In this document: one piece after another, positions 45,819 through 56,121 of the stretch
How the letters are laid out: each line of letters starts with the position of its first letter
Numbering within the stretch: position 1 is the stretch's first letter
Assembly (NCBI GenBank): GCA_016124735.1
Contig: WGMZ01000002.1
Coordinates: forward strand, 46,650-110,649
DNA from: Bacteroidota bacterium
GTDB taxonomy: Bacteria; Bacteroidota; Bacteroidia; UBA8524
Reading direction: 5' to 3'
Length of the DNA stretch: 64,000 bases
Made by a program: the position numbers and the translations under genes
Notes under the pieces: generated by a model
The model's database searches: none
Seen by the model: the letters and a program-made list of their open reading frames with translations, nothing else
What the model was told of the DNA's origin: nothing

Positions 45819-47000
45819 TTAAGCTGAAGTATTTGTCGGAATGGAATATTTCCTGGTCCAGATGAGAATGAATAATAGCAGCAGAATAAAGATCTGTATG
45901 GAAACGAGTTGCGGCCAATGTCCCCAGGGAAGGTAGAGCAGCAGGCAAAGCCAGCCCAAAATGTTTGTCATCCGGTAATAGGAGAGCATAAGAACAGGCA
46001 ATAGCATGAGGTCATAATAGAGATGATAGCTGAACAAATAACTGAGGAGAACGAGTAGCAAAAGCAATTCTGATTCCTTTAGTTTTCCTTTACGATACAG
46101 TGCCAACAGAAGCAGAGAGCCAATCAATAAGAGGGGCAAATTCAACCAGCCTGACTCTAAACCAAACAAACGGAACAAAGCAGCACTCAGGTCCGTCATG
46201 TTCCCATTAAGAAACGAATGTCCGGATTCGAAGATGATTTGCGCCTGCAGTTGCAATTCCCCCAGCCAGCTTTGAATGATCTGTAAAAGAAAATCAAGTC
46301 CAAGTTGGGTATACATCAAAAGGTAGAAAACGAAATTCAATCCGATTGCGTAGATGATGGGCTTCCAGTTTTTTTCTGCAGTAAAGAAGAATAGGATTGG
46401 AAGGGCCAGACTGGGCTTAAAAAAGGAGAGGCCGAGCAGAATCCCGCTGATATTCTTCCGGCTTTTCCTGAAATGGAGCGCGGCCATCAGGAGGAGAATT
46501 ACTGGCAATGCGGGCTGTGCCAGCACAAGTGCCGTGGAGGTGCCACGAAAGGAAATAAGCACCAACAGCGCAAGGAGGAGGTCTTTCCAATTTGCTGTTC
46601 TGGAAGAAACAAATGGAATCAAAAGCAGAGAAAGCAAGGCGATACCCCATGCCATCCATCGGGTACTTTGCCAGCTCCAGGGTAAAAAAAGATGGCAAAG
46701 AAAAATTGCCTGTGGAGGATAAACCAGCCGGTTTTCTGGAGCTCCCGGAGCGGGTAAATCTTTTGCTTCGGGTACATTATCTGCCCACACTTGTTTTAAG
46801 GCAGCATCGTTGTATGGGTTCTCTCCTTCAGCAAAGAGAATATGGCCACAATACAATTGACGCCAGTCCAGGGGTTGATTTAGTTCCACCTGGTAATTTG
46901 ACAACCGCCATAAATTCAGGAGAAGCATAGCGAACATAAAAAGGAGCATCAAAGGCTGATTCGCTACCTCTAAAAAGCGACGGATATTAATTTTCTCCAT
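45819..47000 (-). CDS. GT87/DUF2029-like membrane glycosyltransferase
   Basis: DWRQLYCGHILFAEGENPYN, RLVYPPQAIFLCHLFLP, SFFKPSLALPILFFF; multi-TM. Confidence 0.7.
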   Translation of the reverse strand: MEKINIRRFLEVANQPLMLLFMFAMLLLNLWRLSNYQVELNQPLDWRQLYCGHILFAEGENPYNDAALKQVWADNVPEAKDLPAPGAPENRLVYPPQAIFLCHLFLPWSWQSTRWMAWGIALLSLLLIPFVSSRTANWKDLLLALLVLISFRGTSTALVLAQPALPVILLLMAALHFRKSRKNISGILLGLSFFKPSLALPILFFFTAEKNWKPIIYAIGLNFVFYLLMYTQLGLDFLLQIIQSWLGELQLQAQIIFESGHSFLNGNMTDLSAALFRLFGLESGWLNLPLLLIGSLLLLALYRKGKLKESELLLLLVLLSYLFSYHLYYDLMLLPVLMLSYYRMTNILGWLCLLLYLPWGHWPQLVSIQIFILLLLFILIWTRKYSIPTNTSA

Positions 47001-47025
47001 GGATGGCGTAATTTACGCCTAATTT

Positions 47026-48879
47026 ATGATGACCCGTATTTTCCGAAAAGACCCTAAAAGTCAAATAGCCCTGCTGGTTTCTGTTCTGGCTATTGTGATT
47101 TTACGTCTGGTAATTGCAGACCCCGGCAACTCGCTTACCTGGGATGTATTTGGTTATTACCTCTATCTGCCCGCCTATTTCATCTACGATGATTTGACTT
47201 TGCAGGACATGACCTGGGTCAATCATATCATCGATACCTATCATACCACAGGAACCCTCTATCAGGCTGTTCAGATTGATGGTGGGAATTGGGTAATGCG
47301 TTATCCGGGCGGCTTGGCCCTTCTCAATTTGCCTTATTTCACCGTTGCGGATTTGCTGGCTGAACCTATGGGATATGCCCGGGATGGATTTTCGTTGCCC
47401 TACCAATTCGCCTGGGTATTCGGAAGCATGTGCTATGCAATCATCGGCCTATTTCTTTCCAGGAAATTATTGCTTCGTTATTTTTCAGATGGGTGGACCG
47501 CACTATTGCTGCTCATTCTGGTTTTCACGACCAATTATCTGGAGATGGCCACTTTTGGTAATCCTCTGGCGCATAATTTTCTCTTTTTCCTGATTGCGGT
47601 TGCGCTGTATATAATCGACAGTTGGAAGGAGAAGATTCATTGGATCCAAATGCTGGCGCTCGGACTTGTCATTGGACTGATAACCATGAGCCGTCCCAAC
47701 GAAGGGCTCTTTATCCTGGTTCCGCTTATCTGGAAATTTGGACCCTTCGGCCGCAGCCAATACTTTTCCTTTCTTGGAAAACAACTCCCGACCTTATTCG
47801 CCGGTGCGATTGGACTGCTGATAGGTGGTTTGCCACAAATGCTTTATTGGAAATGGAGCAGCGGACAATGGCTCTTTTATTCGTATCAGGACAACGGTGT
47901 TGGCTTTGATTTTATGAGCCCGCATACCTGGGATTTCCTGTTTAGCTTCCGAAAGGGCTGGTTCATCTATACACCGGTGATGTTGTTTGCTGTTCTTGGA
48001 TTTGTGCAGATGTACAAGAAAAACAAAGAGCTGTTTTGGTCTTTCTTCCTCTTTTTTATCCTCAATCTTTACATCGTTTCTTCCTGGACTGTCTGGTGGT
48101 ATGGAGGCGGCAGCTATAGTTCCCGTTCCATGGTATCCTCTTACCTGATGTTACTCTTCCCTCTGGGCTATTTCCTTGTTTGGTTGAAAGAACGTCAAGG
48201 ACTCTGGCAGAGCTTTCTTGTCTTGCTTGCTGGATTGACGGTACTCAATCTATTTCAATTCTGGCAGTTCAAGGCTAAAATCATCGATGGGGAAAGAATG
48301 ACGGCGGCATATTACTGGAAAATTTTTGGACGTACTTCCATCCCTGACGGGGCAAAGAATTTGCTTTTGGTGGAGCGTCAGGCCGAAGCCCATGAGCACA
48401 TGCCATTAGAAAGAAATCATCTCGATAGCAGCATATTATTTGAAACATGGCTGGGCACAACCACAGATCAGGAAAACCAGACGCGCATTCAATTGATTCC
48501 GGATGAATTTGAAGCGGTCGTTCAGTTGGATGAAGAACATCCATACACACGGGCATTTGAAACCGGGTATTCAGATATTACCCGGAAGGAGTACGCCTGG
48601 CTAAAGATTGAAGCGGATATTTACGTCCCCGATTCTGTTGGTCCCGAAGCCCCCATGTTGGTAGCGAATTTCCTCTATAAAGGGAAACCTTATAAGTATA
48701 CAACAACTGAGTACCTCATCCCGCAGTTGAAGCGGGGAGAATGGCAGCATATTTCTATGGATTATATGACGCCGGAGGTGAGAAACAAGGCCGATCGCCT
48801 GAAGGCTTATCTGTGGTATCGCGGCAAGGGTCCTGTTTATGCACGAAGTATGAAGATTACCCGATACGAACCTAAATAG
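47026..48879 (+). CDS. multi-pass membrane protein, glycosyltransferase-like
   Basis: TWDVFGYYLYLPAYFIYDD..YPGGLALLNLPYF..TMSRPNEGLF; about 10 TM segments plus a soluble C-terminus. Confidence 0.65.
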   Translation: MMTRIFRKDPKSQIALLVSVLAIVILRLVIADPGNSLTWDVFGYYLYLPAYFIYDDLTLQDMTWVNHIIDTYHTTGTLYQAVQIDGGNWVMRYPGGLALLNLPYFTVADLLAEPMGYARDGFSLPYQFAWVFGSMCYAIIGLFLSRKLLLRYFSDGWTALLLLILVFTTNYLEMATFGNPLAHNFLFFLIAVALYIIDSWKEKIHWIQMLALGLVIGLITMSRPNEGLFILVPLIWKFGPFGRSQYFSFLGKQLPTLFAGAIGLLIGGLPQMLYWKWSSGQWLFYSYQDNGVGFDFMSPHTWDFLFSFRKGWFIYTPVMLFAVLGFVQMYKKNKELFWSFFLFFILNLYIVSSWTVWWYGGGSYSSRSMVSSYLMLLFPLGYFLVWLKERQGLWQSFLVLLAGLTVLNLFQFWQFKAKIIDGERMTAAYYWKIFGRTSIPDGAKNLLLVERQAEAHEHMPLERNHLDSSILFETWLGTTTDQENQTRIQLIPDEFEAVVQLDEEHPYTRAFETGYSDITRKEYAWLKIEADIYVPDSVGPEAPMLVANFLYKGKPYKYTTTEYLIPQLKRGEWQHISMDYMTPEVRNKADRLKAYLWYRGKGPVYARSMKITRYEPK

Positions 48880-49279
48880 CAGATAATAGTTCGCAGACTT
48901 CTTTCATCACCGGGATATCGGCAGGTGCCCAATCGAGCTGTTCGAGTTCGCTGATGCTGGCCCAGTTTAAGGCGGCATGTTCCTGCAAGGTGACATCGCC
49001 GAGGGAGATTTCACAGATATAGGGTCGTAGTTCAATGATGCGGCTGTTTTCTTCGTAGAAAACCGTGTCCAGCCGCATATTGGCTATAATCTCTACTTTC
49101 AACTCTTCAATGATTTCCCGTTTCAGCGCTTGTTTATCGCTTTCTCCCGCCTCTACTTTCCCGCCCGGGAACTCCCATTTTCCCGCATAGCTTTGATGTG
49201 CTGCTTTTTTTACTGCCAGCACTTTTCCTTCATGAACAACAATAGCACAAACCACGGGTAAGATGTCTTTTCCTTTCAT
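48872..49279 (-). CDS. NUDIX hydrolase (MutT/8-oxo-dGTP diphosphatase type)
   Basis: GKWEFPGGKVEAGESDKQALKREIIEELKVEI Nudix box. Confidence 0.93.
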   Translation of the reverse strand: MKGKDILPVVCAIVVHEGKVLAVKKAAHQSYAGKWEFPGGKVEAGESDKQALKREIIEELKVEIIANMRLDTVFYEENSRIIELRPYICEISLGDVTLQEHAALNWASISELEQLDWAPADIPVMKEVCELLSAI

Positions 49280-50541
49280 GACTTACGCAATAACCTGAGT
49301 CGAACATTGCCTATCCTGGCATTCTCCAGGCTCAGGATATGAAATTCAAAGTCGTCGATAACCAGTGTTTCTCCTTTCTCCGGAATGCTTTCGTATCGGC
49401 TGATGATGAACCCGCCCAGCGTTTCGTACTCTCCTTCGGGAATGGATAGTTCATAGGTTTCGTTCAGGTAATCGACTTCGAGACGTGCAGAGAACTTGAA
49501 TTCGCGGTCCGAGATTTTTTCTTCGGTGAGATTTTCCACATCGTGCTCATCTTCAATCTCGCCGAATATTTCTTCCAGAATATCTTCAATGGTCACAATC
49601 CCTGCGGTACCTCCAAATTCATCTATCACAACAGCTAAACTTTTGCGATTTGCTGTTAACTTTTTCAGAAGCTCGTTTGCCGGCATAGCCTCGGTAGCAA
49701 TAACGATAGGAATAAGGCAGGATTTGATACTTTCCGGGCGATGGAACAAATCGGTTTGGTGCACGTATCCAATGATATTATCGACGGTTTCTTTGTATAC
49801 CAGGATTTTGGAATGACCACTGCTGATAAATAAATCCCAGAGTTTATCCATGGCATCGTTCATTTCGATCGCCACCACCTCGTTTCTCGGAATCATGCAT
49901 TCACGCACTTTCACCTGATCAAAATCCAGCGCATTTTTAAATACTTCGGTGTCGAGCTCGGAGTCTTCTTCCGTATCGATATGGACACTTTCGGAGATAT
50001 AATGATCCAAATCCACTTTGGTAAACAAGAGTTCTTTTTGTTGATTCTCCGTACCGGGGAGCATTTTTAAAAAGCGCTCTGCCAACCAATTCACAAGGCT
50101 CACTATTGGAAGGAGTGCGTAGTAAAATAGCTGGAAGGGAAAAATTAAGGTAGGCAGTAAGGTGTCGGCATTCTGATTGAAGATGACTTTGGGGATGAAT
50201 TCTGCACAGACCAAAATCAGGATGGTCGAGAAAAATGTCTGGATGAGAAGGTCGAGCAATTCGTAAGAAGCCCAGGGAGATCCACTGAACCAGGAATTGA
50301 GCACGCCTTCCATAAAGATACCATAGATTACCAGCGACACATTGTTTCCAACCAGCACGGTCGAAATAAAGCGGGAGGGTCGTTTGAGGTATGTAGAAAG
50401 AATTCTTCCCCACAAAACGCCTTGTTTATTCTTTAGCTCGATTCGAAGTTTATTGGAGGATAGAAACGCAATCTCAATGCCTGAGAAAAAGGCAGAGAGT
50501 ATCAGCATAGAAAGAATAATCATTCCCGAATAACTGTCCAT
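49276..50541 (-). CDS. CNNM/hemolysin family protein (DUF21, CBS pair, CorC_HlyC)
   Basis: FFSGIEIAFLSSNKLRIE..VRECMIPRNEVVAIE..VVIDEFGGTAGIVTIEDILEEIFGEI. Confidence 0.93.
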   Translation of the reverse strand: MDSYSGMIILSMLILSAFFSGIEIAFLSSNKLRIELKNKQGVLWGRILSTYLKRPSRFISTVLVGNNVSLVIYGIFMEGVLNSWFSGSPWASYELLDLLIQTFFSTILILVCAEFIPKVIFNQNADTLLPTLIFPFQLFYYALLPIVSLVNWLAERFLKMLPGTENQQKELLFTKVDLDHYISESVHIDTEEDSELDTEVFKNALDFDQVKVRECMIPRNEVVAIEMNDAMDKLWDLFISSGHSKILVYKETVDNIIGYVHQTDLFHRPESIKSCLIPIVIATEAMPANELLKKLTANRKSLAVVIDEFGGTAGIVTIEDILEEIFGEIEDEHDVENLTEEKISDREFKFSARLEVDYLNETYELSIPEGEYETLGGFIISRYESIPEKGETLVIDDFEFHILSLENARIGNVRLRLLRKS

Positions 50542-50563
50542 TTGGAAGGCTTTCTTTTACAAA

Positions 50564-50761
50564 TTAGCGTCTTTTTTTCCGCTTTGTAACAGGCTGTCGT
50601 CCAATTCTTTTTATATAGAGAAGGCCCCAGACAATCAAACTGAAAAAGAAGAAGACATAAAACTTTGAATGAAGGGTTCCTTCTGCGATAAGAACCCATA
50701 GCCCAACAATCAGAGATGCGCTGGCCAGAATGTTCCAGGCGATTCTATTGATCTTCTTCAT
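50564..50761 (-). CDS. small hypothetical membrane protein
   Basis: Two TM helices, basic C-terminus; overlaps the lptC stop in a co-directional cluster. Confidence 0.6.
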   Translation of the reverse strand: MKKINRIAWNILASASLIVGLWVLIAEGTLHSKFYVFFFFSLIVWGLLYIKRIGRQPVTKRKKRR

Positions 50762-51320
50762 TGATGCTAAGATCGCCTTTTACTTTAAAGATGCGGTATT
50801 CGCTAAAATCCTGGTTGGCTTCGAAACCGATACCCATGATCGTGTCTTTGGGTGAAGTGATTTTAACGAATTCATCGGTGTAAATCTTCCCGGTATTTTG
50901 GTCCCAGAAAAGCTTATCTGTATGCAGTCTTTCCTGTTTGGAGTTGAGCAGCTGCACATCGTTCCGGAGTTCGATAATTTTCTTTTTGTCGAGCGACTTT
51001 CCCCATTTTGCCTTGAGAGAATTTTCGACTTTTCCGCTTGGACCATAAAAATACCCTGTCACTCCTTTTTCAAATAAAGTATAGGGTTCGTCTGTCTGAT
51101 AGCGTTCCAGAACAGGCGCGTAGAGAATGGCCTTTTGCACCCCGGAGTCGTTGAATTGCATTTCAACTGTTTCGGCATATTCTCCGAACACAGTGTCGTT
51201 CATCATCTTCTCCACCTTCTGTTTTTCTTCCTTCATATCACAGGAAGAAAAGAACATAAAAAACCCGGAAAGCAGGGCGATTGCTTGAAAGGGCATACGC
51301 AAAACTTTCCGGGTATTCAT
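50745..51320 (-). CDS. lptC: LPS export ABC transporter periplasmic protein LptC
   Basis: LLSGFFMFFSSCDMKEEK lipobox; YAETVEMQFNDSGVQKAILYAPVLERYQ; TDKLFWDQNTGKIYTDEFVKITSPKDTIMGIGFEAN. Confidence 0.88.
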   Translation of the reverse strand: MNTRKVLRMPFQAIALLSGFFMFFSSCDMKEEKQKVEKMMNDTVFGEYAETVEMQFNDSGVQKAILYAPVLERYQTDEPYTLFEKGVTGYFYGPSGKVENSLKAKWGKSLDKKKIIELRNDVQLLNSKQERLHTDKLFWDQNTGKIYTDEFVKITSPKDTIMGIGFEANQDFSEYRIFKVKGDLSINEEDQ

Positions 51321-51328
51321 CCACTCAA

Positions 51329-52864
51329 TTAATTATACCTGGCTTTGGTAGTCAGGTTCGGGTAGCATTTCAGAGTGTAACTATCTCCCGCGTTGATGCT
51401 GCGGAAAAAGCCTTCCTCTTTGCTTGGAAAATAGCGGCTGTAAGTAGCAATACGACGATTGGCCGCACCGGCGATACCTGCATCTACATTTTTCGCTTTG
51501 ATGTATTGATCTACCACCACCCAATAGATGGCTTTTTTATCAAAATCAGTGCAATTGGCGGCAGCATGCAAATAGGAGTCTCCTATTAAAATATAGGCCT
51601 CACCTTTATTCGGATTAATAGCCAATGCTTTGTCTGCGTAGGTTTTCACCTGATTAATATTCTTGGTAGCCAATGCAATTTTTGCCATGGTGATATAGTC
51701 ATCCACTTTTTTAGCATCCTCTGTTTCTATGTTGATGGCTTTTTGGTAAACCTCCAGAGCTTTTGCATAGTTTTTCTTGCTCTTATAGGCATTCGCCAGG
51801 TTGCGGTATCCGGCTGCATCCGGAGTAAGTTTCAGGTAGGCTTCAGAAACTTCGAAATACAGGTCGGAGCTGGTGCATTTAGCATTATTCAGGAAGAGAA
51901 GAATTTTCTCCATCAACTCCACATTGTTTGGATCTTCTTTGAATTTAGGGGTATAGATTGAAGCCAGAGTTTGGCAATCGAGGTAAGGCGCAGCAAGGTT
52001 GTTCAAATTTTCCTGAGCCACGGTCCATGCTTCCTTCACAAAGTAAATGGTTGAACCTTCTGCTTCTGTGATGGGCTTATCGACCGTAATGTCGATACTA
52101 TCGATGTTGGTAATGGTATAACGGGGAGAATTATAGGAAGGCTTCAACGTAATAACCAGACCTTGATCCAAGGCATCTGCTTTGTCGGAGGTAAAAGTAT
52201 TCTCATTGAGATTTTCCACCTTCAGTGCAGTTTTATAAATACCCAGCTTCATGGTAGTTCCGGGATGCTTGATATTGTAATCCACAATTTCAGTCAATGT
52301 TTCGTAGGCTTTCAAAACATCGTCTTTGGTTTTTCTATTCGCTTTCTCAAGCGCTACCAAATAATTGAAATAGGGAACAACGAGATTGTCTTCCAGATGA
52401 ACACTGTCGAGTTTGATTGACTCTTCGATCAGGGCCATTCCTGCTTCAGGATGTCCTTTGTCGAGGTCGAGTAAAGTCTTTCCCCATTTACCTTTTACAT
52501 AACCTTCTCTTCCGAAATATTGAATACGCTGTTGGTAAATCATACCGATGGTATCCATAATTTCTTTTTTGCGGGTGTCATCTGTTGCTTTTTCATAACG
52601 CCCTTCATAGATTTCAATACCGTCTACATAGGTTTGCTCCCGGAAACAAGGAGCATTGGTGAAAACGTATAACCAGCCTTCAAAAGCAGGTTCGAGGCGT
52701 TTCATTTTCACATCCTCGTGCATGAGGGTGTAATTACGAAGCGTGAGCAAGCTGTCTTTTCCGTTTGGATTGCAGTCGCTCACCTGAGCCTGAACAGCAT
52801 TGAATGCAAACAGTGTCAGCAATAGCATCATGAGCGCTTTTGGTTTCATACTTAATCTTCTCAT
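51329..52864 (-). CDS. TPR repeat secreted protein
   Basis: Signal peptide; YRNLANAYKSKKNYAKALEVYQKAINI and YADKALAINPNKGEAYILIGDSYL TPRs. Confidence 0.8.
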   Translation of the reverse strand: MRRLSMKPKALMMLLLTLFAFNAVQAQVSDCNPNGKDSLLTLRNYTLMHEDVKMKRLEPAFEGWLYVFTNAPCFREQTYVDGIEIYEGRYEKATDDTRKKEIMDTIGMIYQQRIQYFGREGYVKGKWGKTLLDLDKGHPEAGMALIEESIKLDSVHLEDNLVVPYFNYLVALEKANRKTKDDVLKAYETLTEIVDYNIKHPGTTMKLGIYKTALKVENLNENTFTSDKADALDQGLVITLKPSYNSPRYTITNIDSIDITVDKPITEAEGSTIYFVKEAWTVAQENLNNLAAPYLDCQTLASIYTPKFKEDPNNVELMEKILLFLNNAKCTSSDLYFEVSEAYLKLTPDAAGYRNLANAYKSKKNYAKALEVYQKAINIETEDAKKVDDYITMAKIALATKNINQVKTYADKALAINPNKGEAYILIGDSYLHAAANCTDFDKKAIYWVVVDQYIKAKNVDAGIAGAANRRIATYSRYFPSKEEGFFRSINAGDSYTLKCYPNLTTKARYN

Positions 52865-52867
52865 TCC

Positions 52868-54244
52868 TTATTCAATTTTGCGTTTGTTGAACCATTTGTC
52901 GTTGAGTGAAACACCCACGGCAAATCTCCAGTAGTTTTCTTTTATTAAATTATTCGTTAAGGTTCCTCTCTGCATATATTCAACCGAAATGTCCAAGCTT
53001 GACAGGACATATTCATACCTGAATTCTTCGTTCACGGTTCGCATCCTTAATGGTATACCTAAGCCAAAACTAATGCCAAGTTCGGTGATGTCTGTGTTGT
53101 TAACATTAAGAAAGGTCTTCCCATACCTTGCGCCAAACCGGTATTCCGTTGTAGCAAACAGAGTCCTGGCAAAGTGCTTGGAGTAATCTGCGGTCTGGCT
53201 CGGTCGAAAGCCATATCCTGCTCCGGCCTTCCATGAGTTTTGAAGGTTCTGGCTTTCATAAGGAGAACGGAACGCACTCCATTGGGAATAGGTATAATCC
53301 AGGGCCAATCGCCATTTTCCATCGTTGGCATTGAGCACATACCCAAAAGCCAGGCTGCTTGGTAAGGCAGTATTTGCAGTTTGAGAATTATCCAAAAGAA
53401 TGGTATCCAGGGTATATTCGTTTCCACTCGACAGAACATAGTTTCTTGCATAGAAAGTTCGTTCATTATGAAGTTGGGAAGAAACCGAATAGGTGGCTCC
53501 AAATTGATGCCGCAACATAACCGTGTCTTTTTCTCCTTTATGCTTTTTGTTGAACAGGCCCTTCTTGTAGATAAACTTATCCTTAAAATAATACTGGGCA
53601 CCCCCCTGAAGAAGCTGGCCATGGACAAACTCAATTGAACTCTCCTTGTAGTTGAGGCGCGAATCACCTGCGGGGTACTCCAATGCGCGGGAGAAGTCTA
53701 CATTTCCATGCAGATAAGACCACTGCAATCCCAGAGAAAAATGCTTTCCCAATGAAAATCCGGTTCCTATATAATAGCGTGAAATACCTCCATTTCCACT
53801 TAACACATCTGTGTAATTACCATGTGCCGAATCATGCTGATAGGTGATATTGTAGCCAATATTACTGTAGGGGATAGCCCCCATGGAAAAACCCCAGGTT
53901 TTTTTCTTGTTTACCTGAAAGCCGATGGCCAGGTAGTTCACTCCTGCACCGTTGGTATGCAGGCGCTGCTGACCTTGTGCAATGGTGCCAAAATAACTCA
54001 ATGCACCAAAACGAAAATTCGTTTTGCTCAAGGCACTGTATGAGGCGGGGTTCAGAAGATACATGTTAAGCGAGTTGCGCATTGCAACCCCAGTTTGACC
54101 CATTGCCTGTTGGTCGGCAAAACCCTGAAAAAAAGTTTCGCCAATTCCAAAACGCGAATAGGGCGACTGGGTTAAGATTTGTGCCTGAAGCGCACCACCA
54201 AAACCGAGCATCAAAGTTATTGACAGAAGAAAAGCTTTACGCAT
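52868..54244 (-). CDS. outer-membrane beta-barrel protein
   Basis: Signal peptide; QSPYSRFGIGETF..MGQTGVAMRNSLNMYLLNPASYSALSKTNF barrel family pattern. Confidence 0.75.
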   Translation of the reverse strand: MRKAFLLSITLMLGFGGALQAQILTQSPYSRFGIGETFFQGFADQQAMGQTGVAMRNSLNMYLLNPASYSALSKTNFRFGALSYFGTIAQGQQRLHTNGAGVNYLAIGFQVNKKKTWGFSMGAIPYSNIGYNITYQHDSAHGNYTDVLSGNGGISRYYIGTGFSLGKHFSLGLQWSYLHGNVDFSRALEYPAGDSRLNYKESSIEFVHGQLLQGGAQYYFKDKFIYKKGLFNKKHKGEKDTVMLRHQFGATYSVSSQLHNERTFYARNYVLSSGNEYTLDTILLDNSQTANTALPSSLAFGYVLNANDGKWRLALDYTYSQWSAFRSPYESQNLQNSWKAGAGYGFRPSQTADYSKHFARTLFATTEYRFGARYGKTFLNVNNTDITELGISFGLGIPLRMRTVNEEFRYEYVLSSLDISVEYMQRGTLTNNLIKENYWRFAVGVSLNDKWFNKRKIE

Positions 54245-54959
54245 CCAGCGATTTCTTATAGTGTAGTATCGTATTTAAACCGGTCAGCACCAGATTTGGC
54301 GCTGCAAATATGTCCATTTTAAGGTTTATCTCAAAAAATGAACAATCCCCTCCGGTAATCAGTATTTGTAAAGACGGATAGCGCTCCTTATAAAGACGGA
54401 TTTGACGTTCACATTCACCAAGCACACCCTGCTTTACTCCCTGCAGCATGCTCATTTTGGTGCTATCGCCGATAAAACCATCCGGGTCTTCCCAATCTAA
54501 CAAAGGCAATCTACCCGTTTGCTCATGCATTGCTTTTAGCCGCATTTGTATGCCCGGACTAATGCTCCCGCCGGGATAATTTCCTTCTGCATCTACAAGG
54601 TCGAAGGTAATGCAGGTTCCGGCATCAATCACCAAGCATGCCTGATTTGGAAACAAATGACGCGCTCCACAGATTCCTGCTATTCGGTCCTTACCTAAGG
54701 TAGACGGGGTTTGATAGAGAATGGTTACAGGCAATGCGTGGTTTAGGTCCAATTCTTCGCATTTAAAGCCAAGTTCGGCGGTGGAGGGCACTTGCTGAAC
54801 CGAACTCATAAACCAGCTAATTGGTGCATGATGTGTGTGCAGCTGGCGTAGCTTTTCCCATTCGCCATAGGTGCATACGCCACTTTCCAGGAGATCATCT
54901 CCCTCAAACAGAGCCCATTTTACAGAACTGTTCCCTATATCTAAAATCCCACTTTTCAT
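54237..54959 (-). CDS. coaX: type III pantothenate kinase
   Basis: LDIGNSSVKWALFEGD; GKDRIAGICGARHL; LVIDAGTCITFDLVDAEGNYPGGSISPGIQMRLKAMHEQTGRLP. Confidence 0.95.
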   Translation of the reverse strand: MKSGILDIGNSSVKWALFEGDDLLESGVCTYGEWEKLRQLHTHHAPISWFMSSVQQVPSTAELGFKCEELDLNHALPVTILYQTPSTLGKDRIAGICGARHLFPNQACLVIDAGTCITFDLVDAEGNYPGGSISPGIQMRLKAMHEQTGRLPLLDWEDPDGFIGDSTKMSMLQGVKQGVLGECERQIRLYKERYPSLQILITGGDCSFFEINLKMDIFAAPNLVLTGLNTILHYKKSLDA

Positions 54960-55708
54960 AAATCTACCCAGCGAATGTCTTTGATGGAGAATAATTCGGT
55001 TTTTTCTCCCAGGTCAAGGCAAAGTCTACCCCATTCATCAATCTCCCCTACTCTTGCTTTAAACAAACGGCCATTTTGTTCAAAGGTTGTCACCATATTG
55101 AAAAAAAGTAGATGATGATGGTATTCTTCTCTAAGTTTTTCTGGCCTGTCTAGCGATGCAATCCGTTCTTCCAGATGAGCAATTAAGAATGCATATACCT
55201 CATCTAAAGATGGAGTTTGGGAGCTATGTTGCTTAACCGACCCTGCCTTTGTGAGGGGGCCGAAATCCATCTGGAGCACATTGATGCCGATGCCAATGAT
55301 GCTGCACACCATGAGGCTTCCCTGTATACTGTTTTCGATCAGGATGCCTGCGATTTTTTGACGCTGAAAATACAAATCATTGGGCCATTTGATTTTTGTG
55401 CCCGGCAGGTATTCTTCCAGGGTATCGCGAACAGCCAGGGCTACCGCCATATTGAGCAGGAACTGCTGATCGACAGGTAGCTGAAGCTCAAGTACCAGGC
55501 TCATGTAGATATTTTCCCCTGGATTCCCGTTCCATCGGCTTCCCATCTGACCGCGACCATGTTCCTGAAAATCGGCACGTATGGCCGTTCCATGCTGAAT
55601 TTCGCTGGCTTCAAAAAGTTCCCGGGCGAGCTCATTGGTAGAAGACAGAGAAGAGTAACGCAAGGTGATGGTGCGGAAGCGCTGTACAGAAGGAAGGAAG
55701 TTCGTCAA
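54956..55708 (-). CDS. birA: biotin--[acetyl-CoA-carboxylase] ligase
   Basis: SSTNELAREL; ADFQEHGRGQMGSRWNGNPGENIYMSLVLE; KIKWPNDLYFQRQKIAGILIEN. Confidence 0.94.
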   Translation of the reverse strand: MTNFLPSVQRFRTITLRYSSLSSTNELARELFEASEIQHGTAIRADFQEHGRGQMGSRWNGNPGENIYMSLVLELQLPVDQQFLLNMAVALAVRDTLEEYLPGTKIKWPNDLYFQRQKIAGILIENSIQGSLMVCSIIGIGINVLQMDFGPLTKAGSVKQHSSQTPSLDEVYAFLIAHLEERIASLDRPEKLREEYHHHLLFFNMVTTFEQNGRLFKARVGEIDEWGRLCLDLGEKTELFSIKDIRWVDL

Positions 55709-55743
55709 ATATTGCCGTAATTTGCACGCAAAAATAAGGCTAT

Positions 55744-56115
55744 TTGGCTATGGCAAAAAACACGAAGGTAGATTCAGGAAGATTATTGGCAGATGTGATT
55801 GTTAAGGGAATGGAAGAGAAAAAGGGGAAAGGTATCACCTTAATCGACCTGCGGGAAGTAAAAGGGGCCGTAGCCGATTATTTTGTCATCTGCGAAGGAG
55901 ACAGCGACCGTCAGGTACAAGCCATTGCTAAATCCGTTGAAGAGTTTGTTGACAAAGAGATTCATGAAGACCCCTATCACCGTGAAGGTTATGAGAACAG
56001 CGAATGGATTTTGTTGGACTATGTGAATGTGGTCGCCCACGTTTTCATTCCGGAAAAACGCGAATTTTTCGCCCTGGAAGATCTTTGGGGCGATGGAGAG
56101 ATTACACGGTACTGA
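55744..56115 (+). CDS. rsfS: ribosome silencing factor
   Basis: DLREVKGAVADYFVICEGDSDRQVQAIAKSVEEFV; WILLDYVNVVAHVFIPEKREFFALEDLWGD. Confidence 0.95.
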   Translation: MAMAKNTKVDSGRLLADVIVKGMEEKKGKGITLIDLREVKGAVADYFVICEGDSDRQVQAIAKSVEEFVDKEIHEDPYHREGYENSEWILLDYVNVVAHVFIPEKREFFALEDLWGDGEITRY

Positions 56116-56121
56116 GCCGGG

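Noticed and set aside
53059-53667. 202-aa - strand ORF
   Set aside because: Alternate frame inside the outer-membrane barrel gene; composition not protein-like.
54237-55708. Phage defence or toxin-antitoxin system
   Set aside because: No defence or toxin families were recognised here or elsewhere in the window; the genes here are coaX and birA.
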